Shown here: piece after piece, positions 1 through 12,023 of the stretch
How the letters are laid out: every line of letters begins with the position of its first letter
Position numbering within the stretch: the stretch's first letter is position 1
From: Arcuatula senhousia
Lineage: Eukaryota; Mollusca; Bivalvia; Mytilida; Mytilidae
Direction: 5' to 3'
Assembly (NCBI GenBank): GCA_963971305.1
Contig: OZ020306.1
Span: forward strand, 61,168,686 to 61,232,685
Length of the DNA stretch: 64,000 bases
Program-made: the position numbers and the translations under genes
The notes under the pieces: model-generated
Seen by the model: the letters and a program-made list of their open reading frames with translations, nothing else
The model's database searches: none
Told to the model about the DNA's origin: nothing

Positions 1-1003
1 CATTTTTTTCAAAAATTTAATATAATTTATATTGTATTGGTAATTACAAATGAAAAATCATTAACAAAGCGTTGAATTTATATTGCCTCACCCAATAACT
101 TTTCATATTCGCCAAAGATTGATTATTCTAAGACATATTTTTGAAAATAAACCCCTCAATTCAAATTAGGGCATTTAGGTCCGCAAAGGTCTTTAATGGT
201 CATATGTATAAGACTTTACAGTGCCCTAGCGAAGAAACTAGACGGTGAAATATCTTGAAACTTGTTTATTTTATGCATCTGTACTAGTAAATAACAGCAT
301 ATAACTTTTAGAAAAATTGACTGTTTGGAAAATTTTGGGGTTACCCAGGCCTACCACCTTAAAGTTCATGGAATTGATGTAAAGTCACATTGATATTTTA
401 GTATTTGTACACCATCATTTAAATGTTTCCATGCCGATGTTGATACTTGGGCCAAGTATTATACACCGTTATATTGTCACATGGAAGGAGAGATTTTACA
501 AATCTGTGAATATCCCCACAACATCAAAAATGATGGCATGCAATAAATTAAAATTATGTTTCAGTGGTAATTTGTAAAATAAAATTGACATGCATATTTT
601 ATTACAACATGTACAGATAAATTGAATTGGTCCTGTATACGTGAGCATTTTTTTATAATGTGTAAGGCTTGAGTGTGTATGTTTCTACAAGTCTGACATG
701 GTTCATTAACTGATTAAGTACCATATTTGACCCTTAATGAGTCAAAAATTTTAAACACTTATGGGCTAGAAGTAATCCCAAATGGTTACATTTTTATTAT
801 ACTTATCCTTTTTAAAAAAATTTCCTAAATGTTAACAATCAAAAGGGGAAGGGGAAATTTTTGAGCAAAGGTCAAAGAAAAAATTTCAAAACCTGCCAAT
901 TTTGTCATAGTTTTTTGCCCTTTTACATGTGGTGCATCCTGTTTGCCAGATTTTTTTTCATTGTATTTCATTATATTGATCAAATTTATAGGCAAAAGGT
1001 TGG

Positions 1004-1509
1004 GACCCGTGCGGGTTCCGGGTGGCGAATAGGCCCGCAGCAGCGCTAAGCTTGTCGGTAAAAGTCCACTAAAGAGCGCTCAGAAACCTGACATCGGGTC
1101 AGGCCGCTTTGCCCACAAAGCGACTGGGATGTGTGCCCCAGGTGGTTGAATGGGGCAGCCCTGACATCGAGAGATGCGGGGTCGTCAGGCGATAATGCAG
1201 AAAACCTGACCGCAAACCATAGTGGTGCACCGTGTTGGGAAAAATTTCACGTTCCTCGCACGTTAAAGAACCCTGCTGCAGGTCTCGGGAAGAGTAGGAC
1301 CCGTAGGATCCCCATGCAAGAGGCTAAATTTCCCGTCCCTACCCATCACTCTTTTTTCCAGTGGCAGTCAAAACTCTCCTACCCGATTGGCCTTGTGTCC
1401 CCATTTCCTCCACTTCATCATCATTTCATGTTCATTGTATCACCACTTTCATGTTCATCATGATATAGCCCAAATCATGCTGCTTGGGAGTAAAGCAATA
1501 ACTAACTAA
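1004..1509 (+). mobile_element. SINE-B copy, complete
   Basis: Starts GACCCGTGCGGG and ends in a TAACTAAC-type tail. Target-site duplication GCAAAAG(G/A)TTGG at 992-1003 and 1510-1521 brackets it, defining both ends of the family (about 505 bp). ORFs across it are not conserved as proteins. Confidence 0.9.
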
Positions 1510-1992
1510 GCAAAAGATTGGTCCATCTCTACATGTTCTTACACTATACATGTTCAACTTATTTTAAAGGACACAGATTTTTATAGTATTTAACTGTAAT
1601 TTAAGATTTCTTTTGGCTTAAAGCTGTTTCAGTAAAGAAAGTTTATATTTAACTTTGATTAAATTTAAGGCCAAATATGGTATTAGCATATACATGTATT
1701 TAGTTAACCATGTCCTTTCTGTAGAAGATTATTTATTGATTCAATAATGATTTTATATATATATATATTTTTTTATAAAAATTGACAAACAAGATTGCAT
1801 TCACCAGTGTTGATACACATTGTACATGTACTTCTTTTAGTCAAAGGGTCCAAAAAAAATATCTCCTATTGTCCTTTCAAACCCATCAATATTCTTAATT
1901 CCTATCACAGGGCCCTTCATAGGTCATTTCAGTACTTTAATATTTTCAGAATCATTACAGGCTGAATATTTTTTATTATTAAAGTCAATTTA

Positions 1993-2364
1993 CCTAGGTG
2001 GCTTAATAGGGTGGCCCTCGTCCGCGGGGATTGTCAGGTCTATAATACGGAAACCCTGACCGCTGACCATAGTGGGCTTACGTGTGTGGAGAATGCCACG
2101 CTCCATGCACGTAAAAGACCGCTTTGTTGACCGCCAAGTAGTGCACCACATAGGCTAAATTTTCCGCCCCTACCCACCTCTCCCCTTTTCCTGTGGTTCT
2201 TCAAAATTTACCGGTCCTTTGTTTCCCATCCCATCCCCATATTTCATTTATCATCATCATTTCATGTTCATTATATCACCCTTTTTCATGTTCATCGCCT
2301 GTAAATAACCTATATAGCGTTGCACGGGCGTAAAACCAACTCACTCACTCACTCGCTCACTCAC
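1993..2364 (+). mobile_element. SINE-A copy, 5'-truncated
   Basis: Begins at the CTAGGTGGCT block and ends GGGCGTAAAACCAA plus a CTCA repeat tail. About the first 120 bases of the family are missing, as is usual for target-primed retrotransposition. Confidence 0.88.
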
Positions 2365-3712
2365 ATTTAAATATATCCAATTTATATATAAATTGTCACA
2401 CACCATGTGACAAAGATTCTTTGCAGCTTCATAAATGCATGAAAAGATGAAATGAAAGCATTTGATATAAGTTTAGTTTTCGTCAATGTTGGGTAACAAA
2501 AATGTGGGAAGTTGACTATTTATAAAATAGGAAGTCTAATTAAAACATTAATCCTACAATAATTACCATTTTTGTTAAACTCTCTTTTTTGTCTGATGCA
2601 ACTCATCCTGAGAGGTTGCAGTGTGTAATTGAATGGTTAAATTTTAGTATAGATAAACTGTAGTCATATGATATTACATTGACATGAGTGAATAAGGACA
2701 AACAATGTTTTGTTTTTTTTAATTGTCTTGAAGCCTAATACCTGTTGCTTTACTCAGTCTTTTCATGGGCTTATCCAGCCCCCATGCTCTCTTCTGGTTC
2801 TAATCAAAGGCAAAAAAGTTCAAACCCTTCATTAAAAGATCAATTGTCTGAAAGTAAAGAAGATGATTCTTTTTAAGGTAGTAGACCTGGGGTAAGGGAC
2901 ATAACTCTTTCAAAAAGATCAGAGGTCATTTGAATGTTTTATATTCAAATTATTTTCCAAACATTTTGTTGATGCTGATCAGGCTTTGTTTTCAGAGCAT
3001 TTCTGTGTATAATGTTTCCTTGCATTTCCATAATAAAACAAAATCATAACATTTTGTAAACAAGTCTTTGTAAGTTTAAAATTCTAATCTTATATTAAAA
3101 GTGAATGAAATTCAATGATTGAATAATAAAAAAGTCCTACCTGAACATAAGCACAATACAATGAATATCCATGCTTATTTCTGCCAGGTTTCTAAAGCAA
3201 CTTTCTCATGTCAATAGTCAGAACATTACATTGAGATGCAGAAAATCACAAAAACCTGACAGATAAAACGTTTACATGTCAAATTTTGTTGTCTGCTGCT
3301 GGGGAAAATTTTGAATGGGGAATGAAATGAATTGGTATGGTCCAAGTTGCATATGGTTATCTCGCCCCGAAGAAATGATGTCCCTAATATTATTAAAATA
3401 CCAAAATTGTTTCAAATATTTTGTAAATTGAACAAATAAGTCATAATTAATGGTAATGTGTATTAAAAGACAGTTTTTAATTCATTCTTTTTGAATTTGA
3501 GAGCATTTCACCCATATTCTCTTGATTTTTGGAATGCCTATGATACCTTTAAAATGAAATATCTTTACAAATTGACGGTGAATTTGTCTAATTTTTGGTG
3601 TAATGTTGCATTTTCATGATACTAACAAAGTGTTTATTTTTCTTAAAAAACGACTGATAAGCTTTTAAGAAAAAATGCTTTATTTTGTCCCACCAGCTGT
3701 TCTTTTATGTTC
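2365..3712. other. Single-copy spacer between the two repeat copies
   Basis: AT-rich, no ORF over 60 codons on either strand, no match to other repeats in the window. Confidence 0.6.
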
Positions 3713-4715
3713 CATTTTTTTCAAAAATTTAATATAATTTATATTGTATTGGTAATTACAAATGAAAAATCATTAACAAAGCGTTGAATTTATATTGCCT
3801 CACCCAATAACTTTTCATATTCGCCAAAGATTGATTATTCTAAGACATATTTTTGAAAATAAACCCCTCAATTCAAATTAGGGCATTTAGGTCCGCAAAG
3901 GTCTTTAATGGTCATATGTATAAGACTTTACAGTGCCCTAGCGAAGAAACTAGACGGTGAAATATCTTGAAACTTGTTTATTTTATGCATCTGTACTAGT
4001 AAATAACAGCATATAACTTTTAGAAAAATTGACTGTTTGGAAAATTTTGGGGTTACCCAGGCCTACCACCTTAAAGTTCATGGAATTGATGTAAAGTCAC
4101 ATTGATATTTTAGTATTTGTACACCATCATTTAAATGTTTCCATGCCGATGTTGATACTTGGGCCAAGTATTATACACCGTTATATTGTCACATGGAAGG
4201 AGAGATTTTACAAATCTGTGAATATCCCCACAACATCAAAAATGATGGCATGCAATAAATTAAAATTATGTTTCAGTGGTAATTTGTAAAATAAAATTGA
4301 CATGCATATTTTATTACAACATGTACAGATAAATTGAATTGGTCCTGTATACGTGAGCATTTTTTTATAATGTGTAAGGCTTGAGTGTGTATGTTTCTAC
4401 AAGTCTGACATGGTTCATTAACTGATTAAGTACCATATTTGACCCTTAATGAGTCAAAAATTTTAAACACTTATGGGCTAGAAGTAATCCCAAATGGTTA
4501 CATTTTTATTATACTTATCCTTTTTAAAAAAATTTCCTAAATGTTAACAATCAAAAGGGGAAGGGGAAATTTTTGAGCAAAGGTCAAAGAAAAAATTTCA
4601 AAACCTGCCAATTTTGTCATAGTTTTTTGCCCTTTTACATGTGGTGCATCCTGTTTGCCAGATTTTTTTTCATTGTATTTCATTATATTGATCAAATTTA
4701 TAGGCAAAAGGTTGG

Positions 4716-5221
4716 GACCCGTGCGGGTTCCGGGTGGCGAATAGGCCCGCAGCAGCGCTAAGCTTGTCGGTAAAAGTCCACTAAAGAGCGCTCAGAAACC
4801 TGACATCGGGTCAGGCCGCTTTGCCCACAAAGCGACTGGGATGTGTGCCCCAGGTGGTTGAATGGGGCAGCCCTGACATCGAGAGATGCGGGGTCGTCAG
4901 GCGATAATGCAGAAAACCTGACCGCAAACCATAGTGGTGCACCGTGTTGGGAAAAATTTCACGTTCCTCGCACGTTAAAGAACCCTGCTGCAGGTCTCGG
5001 CAAGAGTAGGACCCGTAGGATCCCCATGCAAGAGGCTAAATTTCCCGTCCCTACCCATCACTCTTTTTTCCAGTGGCAGTCAAAACTCTCCTACCCGATT
5101 GGCCTTGTGTCCCCATTTCCTCCACTTCATCATCATTTCATGTTCATTGTATCACCACTTTCATGTTCATCATGATATAGCCCAAATCATGCTGCTTGGG
5201 AGTAAAGCAATAACTAACTAA
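4716..5221 (+). mobile_element. SINE-B copy, complete (in repeat copy 2)
   Basis: Same insertion as 1004-1509, carried by the 3712-bp duplication, with the same flanking target-site duplication. Confidence 0.9.
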
Positions 5222-5700
5222 GCAAAAGATTGGTCCATCTCTACATGTTCTTACACTATACATGTACAACTTATTTTAAAGGACACAGATTTTTATAGTA
5301 TTTAACTGTAATTTAAGATTTCTTTTGGCTTAAAGCTGTTTCAGTAAAGCAAGTTTATATTTAACTTTGATTAAATTTAAGGCCAAATATGGTATTTGCA
5401 TATACATGTATTTAGTTAACCATGTCCTTTCTGTAGAAGATTATTTATTGATTTAATAATGATTTTATATATATATATATTTTTATAAAAATTGACAAAC
5501 AAGATGGCATTCACCAGTGTTGATACACATTGTACATGTACTTCTTTTAGTCAAAGGGTCCAAAAAAAATCTCCTTTTGTCCTTTCAAACCCATCAATAT
5601 TCTTAATTTTTATCACAGGGCCCTTCATAGGTCATTTCAGTACTTTAATATTTTCAGAATCATTACAGGCTGAATATTTTTAATTATTAAAGTCAATTTA

Positions 5701-6064
5701 CCTAGGTGGCTTAATAGGGTGGCCCTCGTCCGCGGGGATTGTCAGGTCTATAATACGGAAACCCTGACCGCTGACCATAGTGGGCCAACGTGTGTGGAGG
5801 TGCCACGCTTCATGCACGTAAAATACCCCTTTGAGGACCGCCAAGTAGTACACCACATAGGCTAAATTTTCCGCCCGTATCCACCTCTCCCCTTTTCCTG
5901 TGGTTCTTCAGAATTTACCGGTCCTTTGTGTCCCATCCCATCCCCATATTTCATTTATCATCATCATTTCATGTTCATTTTATCATCTTTTTCATGTTCA
6001 TCGCCTGTAAATAACCTATATAGCGTTGCACGGGCGTAAAACACCAACTCACTCACTCACTCAC
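5701..6064 (+). mobile_element. SINE-A copy, 5'-truncated (in repeat copy 2)
   Basis: Counterpart of 1993-2364 with the same truncation point, but it has diverged from it more than the rest of the duplicated block. Confidence 0.88.
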
Positions 6065-7228
6065 GTTATGAAAAAAAAGTAAGATTTCGACCATACATGT
6101 GTATAATTAATGATGAAAAAATGTATTGTCATGTCAGTTCCCTGTATTTTGCACTCTATCTGTTTTAATATTTTGGGACCTCTTTATAACTCAAAATATG
6201 GAGAAATCTATTGTCATAAAATACCAGACATTTAGAATAATTTACTATGTGTATGCATAAAAGAACTTTTTTTAAAAATCCAATGAATGTCCTGTCTCTC
6301 TCATCCATTTAATAGAAAATTTTAAAAGTAGCCATCTCCACACATGACCACCTTGCTAACTTTTATAATATATACTATATATGTACGCTGTATATACATT
6401 GATGCCATTATTAATTTATTGGAAACATTACTTTGACAAAATATTTGCTAAATGGTAAATAGGAAGTTGAACAAAAATAAAAGAACATATTTTGCCAAAA
6501 TAATTTAAAAAACAGTATTTGAGAGGGCTAACAAAACAGGTAGGGATAAGCTCCATTTTTGAGCTCTTGGTGCAAGTGGTGGTCCTTTTGATATGTTTTA
6601 TTCTTGTGAACTGCTAGATCAGACATTTTCTAAAAGGACCATTGGTGTATGGAACCACAGCTTAGGGTGGGAGGAGACGAGAATAGAGGATATATTTCTA
6701 ATATATATTATTGGCCTAAGCCAAGGTGGGTAAAATATAATCTAAAGTAGTTAATGCACCAAGTTACGTATACATGCCGCAACTTTGTAACAATAGTAAC
6801 ATAATAATGTGTGTATTGTTAATTAAATGAAACATTTTTTTTTATTTTGTCAATTTGTGCTTCATTAAAATTTTAGCATTTTAATTGACTAAGGGTCTTG
6901 GGATTCTGATATCGGGTCAGTGCTCAGCCCAAAGAGCGACCAAGTGTGTATCCAAGGTGGCTGAATAGGGTAGCCCTCGTCCGCGGGGGTTGTCAGGTCT
7001 ATAATACGGAAACCCTGACCGCCGACCATAGTGGGCCAACGTGTGTGAAGAGTGCCATGCTTCATGCACGTAAAAGACCCGTTTGTGGACCGTCAAGTAG
7101 TGCACCACATAGGCTAAATTTTCCGCCCCTACCGACCTCTCCCCTTTACCAGTGTGGTATTTTTGGTTTCATTGTTCTATGCTCTTCATATTCATATAGT
7201 GTTTGGCATTTTCAATATTTTTGGTAGA

Positions 7229-7272
7229 GCGCCTCTGATGAGTCTTGAATAGACGAAACGCGCGTCAGGCGT
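7229..7272 (+). ncRNA. Predicted type I hammerhead ribozyme
   Basis: Stem I GCGCCU/AGGCGU (6 bp), core CUGAUGAG, stem II GUCU/AGAC with a short loop, core GAAAC, very short stem III, and GUC cleavage site ending at 7266. All core bases are intact. The CGCGCGUC end resembles the minimal stem III of schistosome and retrozyme hammerheads, which often act as dimers. Confidence 0.85.
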
Positions 7273-7570
7273 AGATCAATTTATTGTCTGGAACTTTGTT
7301 GTCATTTGTAGTTCGAACACACGTGAAGGTTAGCACTGCTGGTGAAGTTAAACCGCTCCGGCACCAACACATTTGAGTGGGAGAAAACATCAAAGCTTTA
7401 AATTATCCGTCTAAATTTCAAAATTGTCTAAACCCTAAGGTTCTTCCTACCCCAGACATAGGTGGATTATCTTAGTTATAATTTGGTTCCCCAGTTTGGT
7501 ATTTTTGCTTTTATTGTTCTATGCTCTTCATATTCATATAGTGTTTGGCATTTTCAATATTTTTGGTAGA

Positions 7571-7614
7571 GCGCCTCTGATGAGTCTTGAATAGACGAAA
7601 CGCGCGTCAGGCGT
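7571..7614 (+). ncRNA. Predicted type I hammerhead ribozyme, second unit
   Basis: Same stems and core as 7229-7272, exactly 342 bp downstream; cleavage predicted after 7608. Cutting at both sites would release a 342-nt monomer RNA. Confidence 0.85.
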
Positions 7615-7861
7615 AGCAAAATTTATTGTCTGGAACTTTGTTGTCATTTGTATTTCTTCAAAATTAACCGGTCCTATGTTTCCCACCCCATCCCCATATT
7701 TCATTTATCATCATCATTTCATGTTCATTTTATCATCCTTTTCATGTTCATCGCCTGTAAATAACCAATATAACGTTGCACGGGCGTTAAACACCAACTC
7801 ACTGACTCACTCACTGAAATTATAATGGTGATGCTAACAATAACATGACATAAATTTTATT

Positions 7862-8172
7862 CACCCTTGCGGGTTCTTGGTGGAAGCGCTAAGCTTGTCG
7901 GTAAAAGTCCACTAAAGAGCGCTCAGAAACCTGACATCGGGTCAGGCCGATTTGCCCACAAAGCAACTGGGATGTGTGCCCAAGGTGGTTGAATGGGGTA
8001 GCCCTGACATCGAGAGATGCGGGGTCGTTAGGCGATAATGCGGAAAACCTGATCGCAAACCATAGTGGTGCACCGTGTGGGGAAAAAATGTCACGTTCCT
8101 CGCACGTTAAAGAACCCTGCTGCAGGTTTCGGTAAGAGTAGTACCCGTAGGATCCCTATGCAGAAGGCTTAA
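7862..8172 (+). mobile_element. SINE-B copy, 3'-truncated
   Basis: Head CCCTTGCGGGTTC is present with a deletion in the GGCGAATAGG block; the match stops after the ATGCAGAAGGCTT region, so the tail is lost. It lies directly downstream of the split SINE-A. Confidence 0.85.
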
Positions 8173-8616
8173 TTTGTTGTGTTGATGTTGTCTTCTTCTC
8201 ATTTATGGATAATGTCCTTCCCAACAAAATACGTTTGACTCTTATTTCTAAAACGTTATCCACTACTTGGTTCTGTCATACATGTACATCTACTTCCTGG
8301 TGTCCAATTTCAGGTGTTTTGTCCAGTTCTTTTTCATTTTCAATATCTAATTGGTTGTTTTGATCTTCTATTGTATCAGTCAGAGCTCTTGTGTCCAATT
8401 TCATGAGTCCACTTAGATTTTGTTTTAACCCATTAAGATCTAAGCTTTAGCGAAACAGTCTTGTCAATTACTGTTTTTTTTTAAGAATATTCTTTCTGTA
8501 AGATATTTGTGCAAAAAGTTGATCTTTTAAGCCGAATTGCAAGAAAGTTGACCTCGGCTATTGTTATGATGATGGCGGGCGGGCTTTGGTTTCCGGACCA
8601 TAGCTCAGAATGTTAA
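8173..8616. other. No recognisable gene or repeat
   Basis: Intergenic, AT-rich; no supported feature. Confidence 0.5.
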
Positions 8617-9104
8617 GTGAGTGAGTGAGTTGGTGTTTTACGCCCGTGCAACGCTATATAGGTTATTTACAGGCGATGAACATGAAAAGGATGATAAAAT
8701 GAACATGAAATGATGATGATAAATGAAATATGGGGATGGGGTGGGAAACAAAGGACCGGTAAATTTTGAAGAACCACAGGAAAAAGGGGAGAGGTGGGTA
8801 GGGGCGGAAAATTTAGCCTATGTGGTGCACTACTGGGCGGTCCACAAAGGGGTCTTTTACGTGCATGAAGCGTGGCACTCTCCACACACGTTGGCCCACT
8901 ATGGTCGGCGGTCAGGGTTTCCGTATTATAGACCTGACAACCCCCGCGGACGAGGGCTACCCTATTCAGCCACCTAGGGTACACACTTGGTCGCTCTGTG
9001 GGCTGAGCACTGACCCGACGTCAGAATCCCAAGACCCTTAGTCGCCTCTTACGACAAGCTAGGCTCTGCTGCGGGCCTATTCGTCACCCGGGCCCCGCAC
9101 GGGC
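8617..9104 (-). mobile_element. SINE-A copy, near full length
   Basis: The GTGAGTGAG tail (complement of CTCA) begins at 8617, and the head ends GGGCCCCGCACGGG at 9104. ORFs on both strands through it recur in all copies and are by-products of the repeat. Confidence 0.9.
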
Positions 9105-10937
9105 CGATTTTAATGAAACTTTGGGATATTGTTACATACCTTAATAGGAGGAACCGTATTGATTTTGATATAAATCCGTTCAAGGTCAAGGTCACATATA
9201 TCAAAAAGTTCTCAACTGATTTAATGAGACTATGCTATATTCTTACATACCATAAAGGGAGGAAATTTATTAATTTTGGACTACATCTGTTCTAGTTCAA
9301 GGTAACAGCGACAGAAAAACGTTTGAAAATTTCTTGAATTGGTAGTTTTCAGACCATTAATCAAAAAGTTTTCAACAGATTGTAATGTACCTTTAATATA
9401 TTTTTACTATGTGCAACCATGTGCATATTGATTTTTTATCAAATTTGTTACGTAAAAAGCTTTCAATATCATCACCGGTTTTCCAAATTTGACTCCTTTC
9501 TTGGGATGATTAAAAAAATCTCTATTATCTTTTTGTTTTAACGTAATGCTGTTTTTTCTAGATGATGTTAAAATTTTTGGACTCTTCCTCGGCTGGTTCA
9601 CTCAACCAGTTTAACGAGTTATTGTTTCTAACATAAGTTTAGTGCTTAAACTCGATACATTTGTCGATACTGTCATTTGGCGGTCAAGCTGCTTTCCATT
9701 GATATGTTATTAGCACTACAAGATTGGGTTTCATTAAGTAGATCTTAAGACAAATCATAATAAAAGTCCTTGTGGTAAAAATCCGGAAAAAAATCTTTCA
9801 TTTTGACAGTAAACCTTTGTTATTGTTTTAAGTAAAGCTGTTACAGTTTCATAACATGGAATGAAATCGAAAAGATATTCGTGAAATTCAGATTTGTAGA
9901 TTTCATAGCCTGGAAACAGTCTGTATTCAGGGGAGACAATTCAGTTATTCTGGACAATTCGGTTTCCAATGTATTGAAAATCTGTTTCATCTCATTGGTC
10001 GGTTTTTCTTTTGATGATAATGTAAAATATGGCATGGTAATTTTGGTGTTGATCAAGTGAAGTGCAAAAATTCCTGCTGAAATTGTTTCATTTGCCAAAA
10101 GTTGAAGGATTGACGATTTTAAAGAAATTGGTTGTGAGGAAGCTGAACTGGTAGAAATAAAAGTCGTTATATATGAGTTTTTAGAAACTGGATGCCAAAT
10201 GCATTATGGAAAAGTACATTAAAACGGTTACCTTTGAAGATTTTAATTTGTATATCCTTGAATCCTTGATCTTGAATGTATTTATAACAATACTAGTTCA
10301 CCAATCTTTTCGTTAAAAAGAAGTTTGGAAATGCATCGAAGTACATTTTTTTGTAGATGATTCTCCTTTGTTTTTAAAGAGGTTAGTAAATTTAAGATGT
10401 TATTGACGTTCAACATTTTTTAACGCCTTTCTGTCTCATCTGCAAATTGAATTAGCGAATGGACTGAGCATTGAAATTCATTTATGAAATTATTGTTATC
10501 ATCGGTTTTATTTGTTGTGAGTTATTGATTTGCCTTTAGCTTAGAGGCACTCCTATCTGTCATACAGTTTTCAACTTTGTTTGCAAATTCATTTTTATTG
10601 TTCACCATATCTAGTGTTGCTTTCACATAATTTTCCGCACTTCCTCTTGAAATCTCTCTTCAATCCTAGTAAAAAAGTATAAAGTCTGAACATTTACCTG
10701 AACCAATCAAACGGGTAATTTAACGATTACGAAGCTAACTTCGGTACACATTATTGTCTCAAATAAAAGGAAAAGATAATCACCCACGGACATCGACGCG
10801 TGGGGTATCCCATAATCCCCCCTCACTTTCATGAGGTGAGCTATACCAAACCAGGGCACCTGGCATAGGATGTTTTATTTTTTTGATAATAATTTTTATT
10901 GATATATGCATATCCATGATTACTTACGTAGATGTTT
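9105..10937. other. Unassigned intergenic stretch
   Basis: No ORF with recognisable protein similarity; the short frames at 9113, 9407 and 9841 have no motif and unremarkable composition. No repeat seen. Confidence 0.4.
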
Positions 10938-11414
10938 ACCCGGGTGGCGAATAGGCCCGCAGCAGAGCCTAGCTTGTCGTAAGAGGCGACTAAGGGTCTT
11001 GGGATTCTAACGTCGGGTCAGTGCTCAGCCCACAGAGCGACCAAGTGTGTACCCTAGGTGGCTGAATAGGGTAGCCCTCGTCCGCGGGGGTTGTCAGGTC
11101 TATAATACGGAAACCCTGACCGCCGACCATAGTGGGCCAACGTGTGTGGAGAGTGCCACGCTTCATGCACGTAAAAGACCCCTTTGTGGACCGCCCAGTA
11201 GTGCACCACATAGGCTAAATTTTCCGCCCCTACCCACCTCTCCCCTTTTTCCTGTGGTTCTTCAAAATTTACCGGTCCTTTGTTTCCCACCCCATCTCCA
11301 TATTTCATTTATCATCATCATTTCATGTTCATTTTATCATCCTTTTCATGTTCATCGCCTGTAGATAACCTATATAGCGTTGCACGGGCGTAAAACACCA
11401 ACTCACTCACTCAC
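10938..11414 (+). mobile_element. SINE-A copy, lacking the first few bases
   Basis: Starts at CCCGGGTGGCGAATAGG and ends in CTCACTCAC. It lies just downstream of the peroxidase stop codon, antisense to that gene. Confidence 0.9.
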
Positions 11415-11917
11415 CAATTTGGTTACCGTATAATTATGTCTTTCAGTCTTCTTATAGGCATTTACTGCTATTATGTCACTATTTACAGATTAACACTTCA
11501 ACCTGTTAAGTGAAGCAACCAATAACCAAAGTTTTATTAAAATATGTGTAAAGGTAGTACCGATAGCTTGTGAAATAGACTTTTTGCGAACAAGATTTAT
11601 AAGCATATCAGATGAATTATAAGAATTTCGTATCGTTTTACTTCCGGGTTAAAGTACTAGAACTTTTGAACTCCTTTAATTTTAGTGTCAGGTGCGAACA
11701 AATTAACACGCTACCAAAATTGCATTTTTATCAATTCATCCCACCGCGGAACATGTGCATTTTCAATATCATCACTGTGAAATAACCAGTGTAAAGGTTT
11801 GTGGTTCAAATTTCAAGACAAGCACCCTTACTGACTGACATACGAACTGAAGGAGTAACCTGACTCTTAAACCGACTTTGGCTTTCAGTAACTTAGATAA
11901 AAAGACGATTAAATAGT

Positions 11918-12023
11918 TTAAATATAGTTTATTTTTCTATACTTTCTTGAAGAGCTATTGTAAGCCCTATCTTTCCATAAATATAAGTTAATATCTGGTA
12001 AGTCATCACAGTCAACCAAAGGG
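11918..12023 (-). CDS. Peroxidase exon 12: C-terminal exon and stop
   Basis: Acceptor TTTCAG, phase 2 in, TAA stop at 11920-11918. It encodes PLVDCDDLPDINLYLW plus a short basic tail. The C..LP..DL..W ending is characteristic of animal haem peroxidases. With this exon the total coding length becomes divisible by three. Confidence 0.85.

Larger units (their letters stand above)
1..2364 (+). repeat. Long direct repeat, copy 1 (period 3712 bp)
   Basis: Matches 3713-6064 and is cut by the window edge on the left. Bases 1-1500 are almost identical (I saw one mismatch near 1301); differences become frequent from about 1540 and dense in the terminal SINE-A. Contains one SINE-B and one SINE-A. No protein gene is recognisable. 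Confidence 0.95.
3713..6064 (+). repeat. Long direct repeat, copy 2 (period 3712 bp)
   Basis: Second copy of 1-2364, ending in the CTCA tail of its SINE-A. Short ORFs inside it are shared with copy 1 only because of the duplication and show no coding signature. Confidence 0.95.
7146..7652 (+). mobile_element. Retrozyme-like repeat, partial dimer with two hammerhead ribozymes
   Basis: A unit of 342 bp is present about 1.5 times, so the hammerhead occurs twice (7229-7272 and 7571-7614). No protein is encoded. It sits inside a SINE-A. The layout (tandem non-coding unit, type I hammerhead per unit) matches retrozymes described in animals and plants. Confidence 0.8.
6887..7815 (+). mobile_element. 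SINE-A copy split by a retrozyme-like insertion
   Basis: SINE-A sequence 6887-7145 resumes at about 7653 and ends in the CTCA tail near 7815. The inserted DNA (7146-7652) is the ribozyme repeat described separately. The first 65 or so bases of the family are missing. Confidence 0.85.

Noticed and set aside
8667..11364. Recurrent ORFs of 60-120 codons on both strands (MYPRWLNRVAL..., MWCTTGRSTKG..., MKYGDGVGNKG...)
   Set aside because: They coincide exactly with SINE-A/SINE-B copies, occur on both strands and in truncated copies, and lack coding signatures; by-products of repeat sequence.
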